Shown here: one piece after another, positions 46,759 to 59,364 of the stretch | How the letters are laid out: every line of letters begins with the position of its first letter | How positions within the stretch are numbered: the first letter of the stretch is position 1 | DNA from: Craterostigma plantagineum | Taxonomy: Eukaryota; Streptophyta; Magnoliopsida; Lamiales; Linderniaceae | Reading direction: 5' to 3' | Length of the DNA stretch: 64,000 bases | Assembly (NCBI GenBank): GCA_027422505.1 | Contig: JAPQWV010001124.1 | Span: forward strand, 58,001-122,000 | The notes under the pieces: model-generated | What the model was told of the DNA's origin: nothing | Database searches by the model: none | What the model saw: only the letters and a program-made list of their open reading frames with translations | Program-made: the position numbers and the translations under genes

Positions 46759-47729
46759 GTCGACATCTTATCTATTACTCGACATTATATTTCGACATTT
46801 GAATTAGAAAATGTCGACATGCATTTCACATGAACCTCGACATTCTGTTTCGACATTTGAATTTAGAAAATGTCGACATGACTATCGACATGCATCTCGA
46901 CATTTATCATTTGTTTCGACATTTTTAGCTTCAACATCTCGACATTTATCATCATCTTCACTCTTCGTCGTTCATCATCCCATTGAAACACGATTCTAGC
47001 TTATTCTACCCAACATTTACATGTTCTAAATCACATACTAAGCTATTTGCTAGCTAGTTTGTCCGAATAGAGACCTCATCATGAGTTTATCTCGCATTTA
47101 GGGTTCTTACGGCATTCTTCTTCAACTTTTTGCATTTAAGTTCATTAATGATATCCATCTACACCTAGGGTGCGAAATTTAAAGCTTAACAAGGGTATTT
47201 ACTTACAATTTTCGAGTCCCTAAGCTAGTTGGAGTGGCCTTTGTTCGATTTTTGGCTCTCGGCTCCTTCTCCTTTCTCCTTGCTTTTTCTTCGTTGGTTT
47301 CTTTCTTGGTGGGGGTTAGGGAGTTGAAAATATGCTTAGATATTTTATTTGGGGTATGATAGGTGAGACATAGGGTTGGGCGTGGGTTTCCTTGAATTAG
47401 GGAACTTTGCCTCCCATGTTGATTTCTTGCACATTTGGGCCTATTATTAAATTATAGCCCAATACTAGTTCAAATTCCAAGCTCAACTATTATGTGGCTA
47501 TTATTAATCACTTCCCTTGGTATTTTCGAAAATTATCCTTCCCAACTTAGGGTCATGATGAACACAAAATTGATAGTGCATAATTGCATGAAATTTCTCG
47601 TAATATTTCACGGGCATAAAATTCATAACATCACATAAACATTCCACATATACGCAATTATCATGGAATTACGTAAGTCATACACGTAATTTATTGGCCG
47701 ACCTAATTTTCAGGGACCGGGGTCCTACA
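44727..47729 (-). repeat. 5' LTR of the chromovirus (right on plus strand)
   Basis: It runs 3003 bases with the same ends as the other LTR (TGTCAGG...TCCTACA). It has a longer AT run near 46727-46757. Substitutions seen by eye include c/t at 'cccccagtctc', g/c at 'tttttcaataag' and a/g at 'cgtcgttcat'. Transcription of the element would start in this LTR and run leftward. Confidence 0.95.
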
Positions 47730-48431
47730 CTTCTTATTGCAGTTTATGAATTCCTAATTTCAATCGCCCGATTCCGTTTCTCTGAGAGTGTTTTGATTTT
47801 CAAATTAATTTCTCAATCGCGACTCACCAGATTGACGAATCGCCGATTGGTTGCTCAATTTTGAATCCCAATCCTCGATTCTCTCTGGAATCGCCCGATT
47901 GAACGGATCACCCGACTCTTTGATTGAATTGCAAATGCAATCGCCCGATTGATTGAATCGCCCGATTAGTTAACCCATTTTTACTCACGATTCGATCGAT
48001 TCTGAGACTTTCATCGAATTTACAAATGTTTCCAAATTTTTTGATCAGCCGATTCCATCTCTTATCTTAATACCTCAATTCGCCCGATTCTAACCCTTAC
48101 TCAAATTTTGTACTTCAATTGAGATCACCCGATTTCAATTCCAAATTAAATTATTGGTTAAGTCAAATGACATGAAATCAATCACAATCGTGCGAAATTT
48201 GCTTAATTGCTACACAATTCTTAACACTTTCGCCGAGACTTAAATTTTTTTGTGTTGCAATCCTTTCATTTACTTAATAATTTCAACACATGGCATCCTT
48301 TCATGTGATCGAATGCGACGAACTTATCAGCAAACTAATCATTTGATATTTTGTTACAGATCTTTCAATATGGTGAAAGAGATTGACGAGATTTTCACTA
48401 CTAAAGACTGGCCACAAAGACTACCAACAAC

Positions 48432-48996
48432 GTGCAGTTAGATTTTGACAACACACCCTGCCCAGACCCTATAATCGTCAAAATCCTACTAATCCATCCC
48501 TTTAAATATAACCGACCGTGTCCCGGAAGTCTACGTACAACAAGTTTGGGCCACTCTTCAAACAACAGCCAAAGCAACCCGGCTCTTAGCCAAAATTGAC
48601 AACACCATTGTTGTTCTGACCCCAACAGTCTCCCAACCTCGATTCACTAACGACACACATCCCACTAACGATGACCTCATAAGCGGCTTCCTCTTCATGG
48701 GACACAAACCAAATGCACAAAACACCATTCATCTCCCCCAATTCTGCGCTAAAGACACACCTCAACCCTGGCGGACGCTGTTCTTCATAGTCAACAAGTG
48801 CTTATCTCCTAAGCACACTGGGTGGGTCAGACCGCTGCAACCGCCAGGGACAAGCCAACCCCACCAGCCAAGTTTAGGTCTAGGACAAGCTGCATCCTCC
48901 ATGCGCAAACAGAAGAGAAAATCGGAAGGGGATGACGACAGTAGCAAGAAGGAACGACGCACGAAACAGAAACACTATGCCTATTTGCAGTTTTGA
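48432..48996 (+). pseudogene. Array unit 14 coding block, 11-base deletion
   Basis: The 'catcccttaaagacttctttaaatat' region is shortened by 11 bases. The C-terminal half from 48697 is open to the normal stop. Confidence 0.85.
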
Positions 48997-49791
48997 TTTC
49001 GTTCGCTCGGTTTTAGTTTTGAAGATTCAAATATTAGGGTTCATCCTTCTGTTCGCTCGATTTTGCATTCGCTCGATTTGATTCATCGACTTCTTATTGC
49101 AGTTTATAAATTCCTAATTTCAATCGCCCGATTCCGTTTCTCTAAGAGTGTGTTGATTTTCAAATTAATTTCTCAATCGCGACTCACCCGATTGACGAAT
49201 CGCCGATTGGTTGGTCAATTATGAATCCCAATCGCTCGATTCGTTCTCTGGAATCGCCCGATTGAACGGATCGCCCGACTCTTGATTGAATTGCAATTGC
49301 AATCGCCCGATTGATTGAATCGCCCGATTAGTTAACCCATTTTTACTCACGATTCGATCGATTCTGAGACTTTCATCGAATTTACAAATGTTTCCAAATT
49401 TTTTGATCAGCCGATTCCATCTCTTATCTTAATACCTCAATTCGCACGATTCTAACCCTTACTCAAATTTTGTACTTCAATTGAGATTACCCGATTTCAA
49501 TTCCAAATTAAATTATTGGTTAAGTCAAATGACATGAAATCAATCACAATCGTGCGAAATTTGCTTAATTGCTACACAATTTTTAACACTTTCGCCGAGA
49601 CTTAAATTTTTTGTGTTGCAATCCTTTCATTTACTTTATAATTTCAACACATGGCATCCTTTCATGTGATCGAATGCGACTAACTTATCAGCAAACTAAT
49701 CATTTGATATTTTGTTACAGATCTTTCAATATGGTGAAAGAGTTGACGAGATTTTCACTACTAAAGACTGGCCACAAAGACTACCAATAAC

Positions 49792-50367
49792 GTGCAGTTA
49801 GAATTTGACAACACATCCTGCCCAGACCTTATAATCGTCAAAATCCTACTAATCCATCCCTTAAAGATTTCCTTAAATATAACCGACCGTGTCCCAGAAG
49901 TCTACGTACAACAAGTTTGGGCCACTCTTCAAACAACAGCCAAAGCAACCCGGTTCTTAGCCAAAATTGACAACACCATTGTTGTTCTGACCCCAACAGT
50001 TTCCCAACCTCGATTCACTAACAACACACATCCCACTAACGATGACCTCATAAGCGGCTTCCTCTTCATGGGACACAAACCAAACGCCCAAAACACCATT
50101 CATCTCCCTGAATTCTGCCCTAAAGACACACCTCAATCCTAGCGGACGCTGTTCTTCATAGTCAACAAGTGCTTATCTCCTAAGCACACTGGGTGGGTCA
50201 GACCGCTGCAACCGCCAGGGACAAGCCAATCCAACCAGCCACGTTTAGGTCTAGGACAAGCTGCATCCCCCATGCGCACACAGAAGAGAAAATCAGAAGG
50301 GCATGACGACAGTATCAAGCAGGAACGACGCACGAAGCAGAAACACTATGCCTATTTGCAGTTTTGA
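49792..50367 (+). pseudogene. Array unit 15 coding block, single nonsense change
   Basis: It is full length (576 bases) and in phase throughout. A TGG to TAG change at 50140-50142 ('caatcctagcgg') replaces the conserved Trp of PWRTLF. Confidence 0.9.
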
Positions 50368-51152
50368 TTACGTTCGCTCGGTTTTAGTTTTGAAGATTCA
50401 AATATTAGGGTTCATCCTTCTGTTCGCTCGATTTTGCGTTCGCTTGATTTGATTCATCGACTTCTTATTGCAGTTTTTAAATTCCTAATTTCAATCGCCC
50501 GATTCCGTTTCTCTGAGAATGTTTTGATTTTCAAATTAATTTCTCAATCGCGACTCACCCGATTGACAAATCGCCGATTGGTTGCTCAATTTTGAATCCC
50601 AATCGCTCGATTCTTTCTCTGTAATTGCCCGATTGAACGGATCGCCCGATTCTGTCTCTTTGATTGAATTGCAATTGCAATCGCCCGATTAGTTAACCCA
50701 TTTTTACTCACGATTCGATCGATTCTAAGACTTTCATCCAATTACAAATGTTTCCAAATTCTTTGATCAGCATATTCCATCTCTTATCTTAATACCTCAA
50801 TTCGCCCGATTCTAACCCTTACTCAAATTTTGTACTTCAATTGAGATTATCCGATTTCAATTCCAAATTTAATTATTGGTTAAGTCAAATGACATGAAAT
50901 CAATCACAATCGTGCGAAATTTGCTTAATTGCTACATAATTCTTAACACTTTCGCCGAGACTTAAATTTTTTTGTGTTGCAATCCTTTCATTTACTTAAT
51001 AATTTCAACACATGGCATCCTTTCATGTGATCGAATGCGACGAACTAATCAGCAAACTAATCATTTGATATTTTGTTACAGATCTTTCCATATGGTGAAA
51101 GAGTTGACGAGATTTTCACTACTAAAGACTGGCCACAAAGACTACCAATAAC

Positions 51153-51731
51153 GTGCAGTTAGAATTTGACAACACATCCTGCCCAGACCCTATAATCGTC
51201 AAAATCCTACTAATTCATCCCTTAAAGATTTCCTTAAATATAACCGACCGTATCCCAGAAGTCTACGTACAACAAGTTTGGGCTACTCTTCAAACAACAG
51301 CCAAAGCAACCCGGCTCTTAGCCAAAATTGACAACACCATTGTTGTTGTTCTGACCCCAACAGTCTCCCAACCTCGATTCACTAACGACACACATCCCAC
51401 TAACGATGACCTCATAAGCGGCTTCCTCTTCATGGGACACAAACCAAATGCCCAAAACACCATTCATCTCCCCGAATTCTGCGCTAAAGACACACCTCAA
51501 CCTTGGCGGACGCTGTTCTTCATAGTCAACAAGTGCTTATCTCCTAAGCACACTGGGTGGGTCAGACCGCTGCAACCGCCAGGGACAAGCCAACCCCACC
51601 AGCCATGGTTAGGTCTGGGACAAGCTGCATCCCCCATGCGCAAACAGAAGAGAAAATCAGAAGGGGATGACGACAGTAGCAAGCAGGAACGACGCACGAA
51701 ACAGAAACACTATGCCTATTTGCAGTTTTGA
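51153..51731 (+). CDS. Array unit 16 coding block, intact (192 codons)
   Basis: It is open from the conserved QLEFDNTSCPDPIIVKIL through VPEVYVQQVW-type and PQPWRTLFFIVNKCLSPKH motifs to the basic tail (RKQKRKSEGDDDSS, RRTKQKHYAYLQF). An extra in-frame codon gives IVVVLTP. No ATG opens the frame: it starts at GTG after an upstream stop, so translation would need splicing, a frameshift or a downstream Met. The domain is that of 17.5-18.5 kb, with a much shorter C-terminal part and a Lys/Arg tail that could act as a nuclear signal or bind nucleic acid. Confidence 0.6.
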   Translation: MQLEFDNTSCPDPIIVKILLIHPLKISLNITDRIPEVYVQQVWATLQTTAKATRLLAKIDNTIVVVLTPTVSQPRFTNDTHPTNDDLISGFLFMGHKPNAQNTIHLPEFCAKDTPQPWRTLFFIVNKCLSPKHTGWVRPLQPPGTSQPHQPWLGLGQAASPMRKQKRKSEGDDDSSKQERRTKQKHYAYLQF

Positions 51732-52528
51732 TTTCGTTCGCTCGGTTTTAGTTTTGAAGATTCAAATATTAGGGTTCATCCTTCTGTTCGCTCGATTTTG
51801 CATTCGCTCGATTTGATTCATCGACTTCTTATTGCAGTTTATAAATTCCTAATTTCAATCGCCCGATTCCGTTTCTCTGAGACTGTTTTGATTTTCAAAT
51901 TAATTTCTCAATCGCGACTCACCCGTTGACGAATCGCCGATTGGTTGCTCAATTTTGAATCCCAATCGCTCGATTCTTTCTCTGGAATCGCCCGATTGAA
52001 CGGAACGACCGACTCTTTGATTGAATTGCAATTACAATCGCCCGATTGATTGAATCGCCCGATTAGTTAACCCATTTTTACTCACGATTCGATCGATTCT
52101 GAGACTTTCATCGAATTTACAAATGTTTCCAAATTTTTGATCAGCCGATTCCATCTCTTATCTTAATACCTCAATTCGCCCGATTGTAACCCTTACTCAA
52201 ATTTTGTACTTCAATTGAGATCACCCGATTTCAATTCCAAATTAAATTATTGGTTAAGTCAAATGACATGAAATCAATCACAATCGTGCGAAATTTGCTT
52301 AATTGCTACACAATTCTTAACACTTTCGCCGAGACTTAAATTTTTTTGTGTTGCAATCCTTTCATTTACTTAATAATTTCAAACACATGGCATCCTTTCA
52401 TGTGATCGAATGCGACGAACTTATCAGCAAACTAATCATTTGATATTTTGTTACAGATCTTTCAATATGGTGAAAGAGATTGACGAGATTTTCACTACTA
52501 AAGACTGGCCACAAAGACTACCAATAAC

Positions 52529-53097
52529 GTGCAGTTAGATTTTGACAACACATCCTGCCCAGACCCTATAATCGTCAAAATCCTACTAATCCATCCCTTA
52601 AAGACTTCTTTAAATATAACCGACCGTGTCCCGGAAGTCTACGTACAATAAGTTTGGGCCACTCTTCAAACAACAGCCAAAGCAACCCGGCTCTTAGCCA
52701 AAATTGACAACACCATTGTTGTTCTGACCCCAACAGTCTCCCAACCTCGATTCACTAACGACACACATCCCACTAACGATGACCTCATAAGCGCTTCATG
52801 GGACACAAACCAAACGTCCAAAACACCATTCATCTCCCTGAATTCTGCGCTAAAGACACACCTCAATCCTGGCGGACGCTGTTCTTCATAGTCAACAAGT
52901 GCTTATCTCCTAAGCACACTGGGTGGGTCAGACCGCTGCAACCGCCAGGGACAAGCCAATCCAACCAGCCAAGTTTAGGTCTAGGACAAGCTGCATCCCC
53001 CATGCGCACACAGAAGAGAAAATCAGAAGGGCATGACGACAGTATCAAGCAGGAACGACGCACGAAACAGAAACACTATGCCTATTTGCAGTTTTGA
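52529..53097 (+). pseudogene. Array unit 17 coding block, nonsense plus 7-base deletion
   Basis: A CAA to TAA change at 52649-52651 falls in the VYVQQVW motif, and seven bases are lost at 'agcgcttcatggg' (near 52792). From 52798 it reads to the normal end. Confidence 0.9.
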
Positions 53098-53883
53098 TTA
53101 CGTTCGCTCGGTTTTAGTTTTGAAGATTCAAATATTTGGGTTCATCCTTCTGTTCGCTCGATTTTGCATTCGCTTGATTTGATTCATTGACTTCTTATTG
53201 CAGTTTTTAAATTCCTAATTTCAATCGCCCGATTCCGTTTCTCTGAGAGTGTTTTGATTTTCAAATTAATTTCTCAATCGCGACTCACCCGATTGACGAA
53301 TCGCCGATTGGTTGCTCAATTTTGAATCCCAATCGCTCGATTCTTTCTCTGGAATTGCCCGATTGAACGGATTGCCCGATTCTGTCTCTTTGATTGAATT
53401 GCAATTGCAATCGCCCGATTAGTTAACCCATTTTTACTCACGATTCGATCGATTCTAAGACTTTCATCCAATTTACAAATGTTTCAAAATTCTTTGATCA
53501 GCAGATTCCATCTCTTATCTTAATACCTCAATTCGCCCGATTCTAACCCTTACTCAAATTTTGTACTTCAATTGAGATTATCCGATTTCAATTCCAAATT
53601 AAATTATTGGTTAAGTCAAATGACATGAAATCAATCACAATCGTGCGAAATTTGCTTAATTGCTACATAATTCTTAACACTTTCGCCGAGACTTAAATTT
53701 TTTTGTGTTGCAATCCTTTCATTTACTTAATAATTTCAACACATGGCATCCTTTCATGTGATCGAATGCGACGAACTTATCAGCAAACTAATCATTTGAT
53801 ATTTTGTTACAGATCTTTCAATATGGTGAAAGAGTTGACGAGATTTTCACTACTAAAGACTGGCCACAAAGACTACCAATAAC

Positions 53884-54459
53884 GTGCAGTTAGAATTTGA
53901 CAACACATCCTGCCCAGACCCTATAATCGTCAAAATCCTACTAATTCATCCCTTAAAGATTTCCTTAAATATAACCGACCGTGTCCCAGAAGTCTACGTA
54001 CAACAAGTTTGGGCCACTCTTCAAACAACAGCCAAAGCAACCCGGCTCTTAGCCAAAATTGACAACACCATTGTTGTTCTGACCCCAACAGTCTCCCAAC
54101 CTCGATTCACTAACGACACACATCCCACTAACGATGACCTCATAAGCGGCTTCCTCTTCGTGGGACACAAACCAAACGCCCTAAACACCATTCATCTCCC
54201 CGAATACTGCGTTAAAGACACACCTCAACCCTGGTGGACGCTGTTCTTCATAGTCAACAAGTGCTTATCTCCTAAGCACACTGGGTGGGTCAGACCGCTG
54301 CAACCGCCAGGGACAAGCCAATCCCACCAGCCAAGTTTAGGTCTAGGACAAGCTGCATCCCCCAGGCGCACACAGAAGAGAAAATCAGAAGGGGATGACG
54401 ACAGTAGCAACCAGGAACGACGCACGAAACAGAAACACTATGCCTATTTGCAGTTTTGA
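53884..54459 (+). CDS. Array unit 18 coding block, intact (191 codons)
   Basis: It is open throughout with the family motifs. Private changes include FLFVGHKPNALN and EYCVKDTPQPWWTLF. As in other units, the frame has no 5' ATG. Confidence 0.6.
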   Translation: MQLEFDNTSCPDPIIVKILLIHPLKISLNITDRVPEVYVQQVWATLQTTAKATRLLAKIDNTIVVLTPTVSQPRFTNDTHPTNDDLISGFLFVGHKPNALNTIHLPEYCVKDTPQPWWTLFFIVNKCLSPKHTGWVRPLQPPGTSQSHQPSLGLGQAASPRRTQKRKSEGDDDSSNQERRTKQKHYAYLQF

Positions 54460-55258
54460 TTACGTTCGCTCGGTTTTAGTTTTGAAGATTCAAATATTAG
54501 GGTTCATCCTTCTGTTCGCTCGATTTTGCATTCGCTTGATTTGATTCATCGACTTCTTATTGCAGTTTTTAAATTCCTAATTTCAATCGCCCGATTCCGT
54601 TTCTCTGAGAGTGTCTTGATTTTCAAATTCTCAATCGCGACTCACCCGATTGACGAATCGCCGATTGGTTGCTCAATTTTGAATCCCAATTGCTCGATTC
54701 TTTCTCTGGAATCGCCCGATTGAACGGATCGCCCGATTCTGTCACTTTGATTGAATTGCAATTTTTGATCGCCAGATTGATTGAATCGCCCGATTAGTTA
54801 ACCCATTTTAACTCACGATTCGATCGATTCTGAGACTTTCATCGAATTGACAAATGTTTCCAAATTTTTTGATCAGCCGATTCCATCTTTTATCTTAATA
54901 TTTCAATTCGCCCGATTCTAACCCTTACTCAAATTTTGTATTTCAATTGAGATCACCCGATTTCAATTCCAAATTAAATTATTGGTTAAGTCAAATGACA
55001 TTAAATCAATCACAATCGTGCGAAATTTGCTTAATTGCTACACAATTTCTAACACTTTCGCTGAGACTTAAATTTTATTGTGTTGCAATCCTTTCATTTA
55101 CTTAATATTTTCAACACATGGCATCCTTTCATGTGATCGAATGCGACGAACTTATCAGCAAACTAATCATTTGATATTTTGTTACAGATCTTTCAATATG
55201 GTGAAAGAGTTGACGAGATTTTCACTACTAAAGACTGGCCACAAAGACTACCAATAAC

Positions 55259-55832
55259 GTGCAGTTAGATTTTGACAACACATCCTGCCCAGACCCTATA
55301 ATCGTCAAAATCCTACTAATTCATCCCTTAAAGACTTCCTTAAATATAATGGACCGTGTCCCAGAAGTTTACGTACAACAAGTTTGGGCCACTCTTCAAA
55401 CAACAGCCAAAGCAACCCGGCTCTTAGCCAAAATTGACAACACCATTGTTGTTCTGACCCAACAGTCTCCCAACCTCGATTCACTAACGACACGCATCCC
55501 ACTAACGATGACCTCATAAGCGGCTTCCTCTTCATGGACACAAATCAAACGCCCAAAACACCATTCATCTCCCCGAATTCTGCGCTAAAGACACACCTCA
55601 ACCCTGGCGGACGGTGTTCTTCATAGTCAACAAGTGCTTATCTCCTAAGCACACTGGGTGGGTCAGACCGCTGCAACCGCCAGGGACAAGCCAACCCCAC
55701 CATCCAAGTTTAGGTGTAGGACAAGCTGCATCCCCCACGCGCAAACAGAAGAGAAAATCAGAAGGGGATGACGACAGTAGCAAGCAGGAACGACGCACGA
55801 AACAGAAACGCTATGCCTATTTGCAGTTTTGA
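55259..55832 (+). pseudogene. Array unit 19 coding block, frameshifted
   Basis: One base is lost at 'ctgacccaacag' and one at 'cttcatggacac'; the frame ends at 55519. The tail from about 55614 is open. Confidence 0.9.
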
Positions 55833-56618
55833 TTTCATTCGCTCGGTTTTAGTTTTGAAGATTCAAATATTAGGGTTCATCCTTCTGTTCGCTCGATTTT
55901 GCATTCGCACGATTTGATTCATCAACTTCTTATTGCAGTTTTTAAATTCCTAATTTCAATCGCCCGATTCCGTTTCTCTGAGAGTGTTTTGATTTTCAAA
56001 TTAATTTCTCAATCACGACTCACCCATTTGACGAATCGCCGATTGGTTGCTAAATTTTGAATCCCAATCGCTTGATTCTTTCTCTGGAATCGCACGATTG
56101 AACGGAACGCCCGATTCTGTCTCTTGATTGAACTGCAATTGCAATCGCCCGATTAGTTAACCCATTTTTACTCACGATTCGATCGATTCTGAGACTGTCA
56201 TCGAATTTACAAATGTTTCCAAATTTTTTGATCAGCCGATTCCATCTCTTATCTTAATACCTCAATTCGACCGATTCTAACCCTTACTCAAATTTTGTAC
56301 TTCAATTGAGATCACCCGATTTCAATTCCAAATTAAATTATTGGTTAAGTCAAATGACAGGAAATCAATCACAATCGTGCGAAATTTGCTTAATTGCTAC
56401 ACAATTCTTAACACTATCGCCGAGACTTAAATTTTTTTGTGTTGCAATCCTTTCATTTACTTAATAATGTCAACACATGGCATCCTTTCATGTGATCGAA
56501 AGCGACGAACTTATCAGCAAAGTAATCATTTGATATTTTGTTATAGATCTTTCAATATGGTAAAAGAGATTGACGTGATTTTCACTACTAAAGACTGGCC
56601 ACAAAGACTACCAATAAC

Positions 56619-57275
56619 GTGCAGTTAGATTTTGACAACTCATCCTGCCCAAACCCTATAATCGTCAAAATCCTACTAATCCATGCCTTAAAGACTTCCT
56701 TAAATATAACCGACCGTGTCCCAGAAGTCTACGTACAACAAGTTTGGGCCACTCTTCAAACAACAGCCAAAGCAACCCGGCTCTTAGCCAAAATTGACAA
56801 CACCATTGTTGTTCTGACCCCAACAGTCTCCCAACCTCGATCTAACGACACACATCCCACTAACGATGACCTCATAAGCGGCTTCCTCTTCATGGGACAC
56901 AAACCAAACGCCCAAAACACCTTTCATCTCCCCGAATTCTGCGCTAAAGACACACCTCAACCCTGGCGGACGCTGTTCTTCATAGTCAACAAGTGCTTAT
57001 CTCCTAAGCACACTGGGTGGGTCAGACCGCTGCAACCGCCAGGGACAAGCCAACCCCACCAGCCAAGTTTAGGTCTAGACAAGCTGCATCCCCCATGCGG
57101 AAACAGAAGAGAAAATCAGAAGGGTATGACGACAGTAGCAAGCAGAAACGACGCACGAAACAGAAACACTATGCCTATTTGCAGTTTTGATTTCGTTCGC
57201 TCGGTTTTAGTTTTGAAGATTCAAATATTAGGGTTCATCCTTCTGTTCGCTCGATTTTGCATTCGCTCGATTTGA
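56619..57275 (+). pseudogene. Array unit 20 coding block, tail shifted
   Basis: Three bases are lost in phase at 'cctcgatctaacg' (PRSNDTH instead of PRFTNDTH). A one-base loss at 'ggtctagacaag' (near 57075) alters the basic tail, and the frame runs on past the usual stop at 57190. Confidence 0.9.
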
Positions 57276-57990
57276 TTCATCGACTTCTTATTGCAGTTTA
57301 TAAATTCCTTATTTCAATCGCCCGATTCCGTTTCTCTGAGAGTGTTTTGATTTTCAAATTAGTTTCTCAATCGCGACTCACCCGATGGACGAATCGCCGA
57401 TTGGTTGCTTAATTTTGAATCCCAATCGCTCGATTCATTCTCTGGAATCGCCCGATTGAACGGATCGCCCGATTCCGTCTCTTTGATTGAATTGCAATTG
57501 CAATCACACGTTGATTGAATCGCCCGATTAGTTAACCCATTTTTACTCACGATTCGATCGATTCTAAGACTTTCATCGAATTTACAAATGTTTCCAAATT
57601 TTTCGATCAGCCGATTCCATCTCTTATCTTAATACCTCAATCGCCCGATTCTAACCCTTACTCAAATTTTGTACTTCAATTGAGATCACCCAATTTCAAT
57701 TCCAAATTAAGTTATTGGTTAAGTCAAATGACATGAAATTTATAACAATCGTGCGAAATTTGCTTAATTGCCACACAATTCTTAACACTTTCGAGACTTA
57801 TTTTTTTTTTATGTTGCAATCCTTTCATTTACTTAATAATTTCAACACATGACATCCTTTCATGTGATCGAATGCGACGAACTTATCAGCAAACTAATTA
57901 TTTGATATTTTGTTACAGATCTTTCAATATGGTGAAAGAGATTGACGAGATTTTCACTACTAAAGACTGGCCACAAAGACTACCAATAAT

Positions 57991-58566
57991 GTGCAGCTAG
58001 ATTTTGACAACACATCCTGCCCAGACCCTATAATCGTCAAAATCCTACTAATCCATCCCTTAAAGACTTCCTTAAATATAACCGACCGTGTCCCGGAAGT
58101 CTACGTACAACAAGTTTGGGCCACTCTTCAAACAACAGCCAAAGCAACCCGGCTCTTAGCAAAAATTGACAACACCATTGTTGTTCTGACCCCAACAGTC
58201 TCCCAACCTCGATTCACTAACGACACACATCCCACTAACGATGACCTCATAAGCGGCTTCCTCTTCATGGGACACAAACCAAACGCACAAAACACCTTTC
58301 ATCTCCCCGAATTCTGCGCTAAAGACACACCTCAACCCTGGCGGACGCTGTTCTTCATAGTCAACAAGTGCTTATCTCCTAAGCACACTGGGTGGGTCAG
58401 ACCGCTGAAACCGCCAGGGACAAGCCAACCCCACCAGCCAAGTTTAGGTCTAGGACAAGCTGCATCCCCCATGCGCAAACAGAAGAGAAAATCAGAAGGG
58501 TATGACGACAGTAGCAAGCAGAAACGACGCACGAAACAGAAACACTATGCCTATTTGCAGTTTTGA
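57991..58566 (+). CDS. Array unit 21 coding block, intact (191 codons)
   Basis: It is open throughout and nearly identical to unit 22. The start region reads 'aatgtgcagctag' where most units have 'aacgtgcagttag', but the ATG so formed is in the wrong frame. Confidence 0.6.
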   Translation: MQLDFDNTSCPDPIIVKILLIHPLKTSLNITDRVPEVYVQQVWATLQTTAKATRLLAKIDNTIVVLTPTVSQPRFTNDTHPTNDDLISGFLFMGHKPNAQNTFHLPEFCAKDTPQPWRTLFFIVNKCLSPKHTGWVRPLKPPGTSQPHQPSLGLGQAASPMRKQKRKSEGYDDSSKQKRRTKQKHYAYLQF

Positions 58567-59364
58567 TTTCGTTCGCTCGGTTTTAGTTTTGAAGATTCAA
58601 ATATTAGGGTTCATCCTTCTGTTCGCTCGATTTTGCATTCGCTCGATTTGATTCATCGACTTCTTATTGCAGTTTATAAATTCCTTATTTCAATCGCCCG
58701 ATTCCGTTTCTCTGAGAGTGTTTTGATTTTCAAATTAATTTCTCAATCGCGACTCACCCGATGGACGAATCGCCGATTGGTTGCTTAATTTTGAATCCCA
58801 ATCGCTCGATTCATTCTCTGGAATCGCCCGATTGAACGGATCGCCCGATTCCGTCTCTTTGATTGAATTGCAATTGCCATCACACGTTGATTGAATCGCC
58901 CGATTAGTTAACCCATTTTTACTCACGATTCGATCGATTCTAAGACTTTCATCGAATTTACAAATGTTTCCAAATTTTTCGATCAGCCGATTCCATCTCT
59001 TATCTTAATACCTCAATCGCCCGATTCTAACCCTTACTCAAATTTTGTACTTAAATTGAGATCACCCGATTTCAATTCCAAATTAAGTTATTGGTTAAGT
59101 CAAATGACATGAAATTTATAACAATCGTGCGAAATTTGCTTAATTGCCACACAATTCTTAACACTTTCGAGACTTATTTTTTTTATGTTGCAATCCTTTC
59201 ATTTACTTAATAATTTCAACACATGACATCCTTTCATGTGATCGAATGCGACGAACTTATCAGCAAACTAATTATTTGATATTTTGTTACAGATCTTTCA
59301 ATATGGTGAAAGAGATTGACGAGATTTTCACTACTAAAGACTGGCCACAAAGACTACCTATAAT

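Larger units (their letters stand above)
37177..47729 (-). mobile_element. Tekay/Del-type chromovirus (Ty3/gypsy), 10.55 kb, structurally complete
   Basis: Both LTRs, the 5-bp target duplication, PBS (44712-44723), gag, pol and PPT (40168-40180) are present in gypsy order on the minus strand. The Tekay/Del assignment rests on the C-terminal chromodomain pattern ([34 protein letters not shown]). The LTRs differ by roughly eight to ten substitutions and a few indels in 3 kb, so the insertion is recent. Despite this, gag-pol is broken: frameshift at the zinc knuckle, protease active-site region missing, RNase H Asp changed to Asn. Confidence 0.95.
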
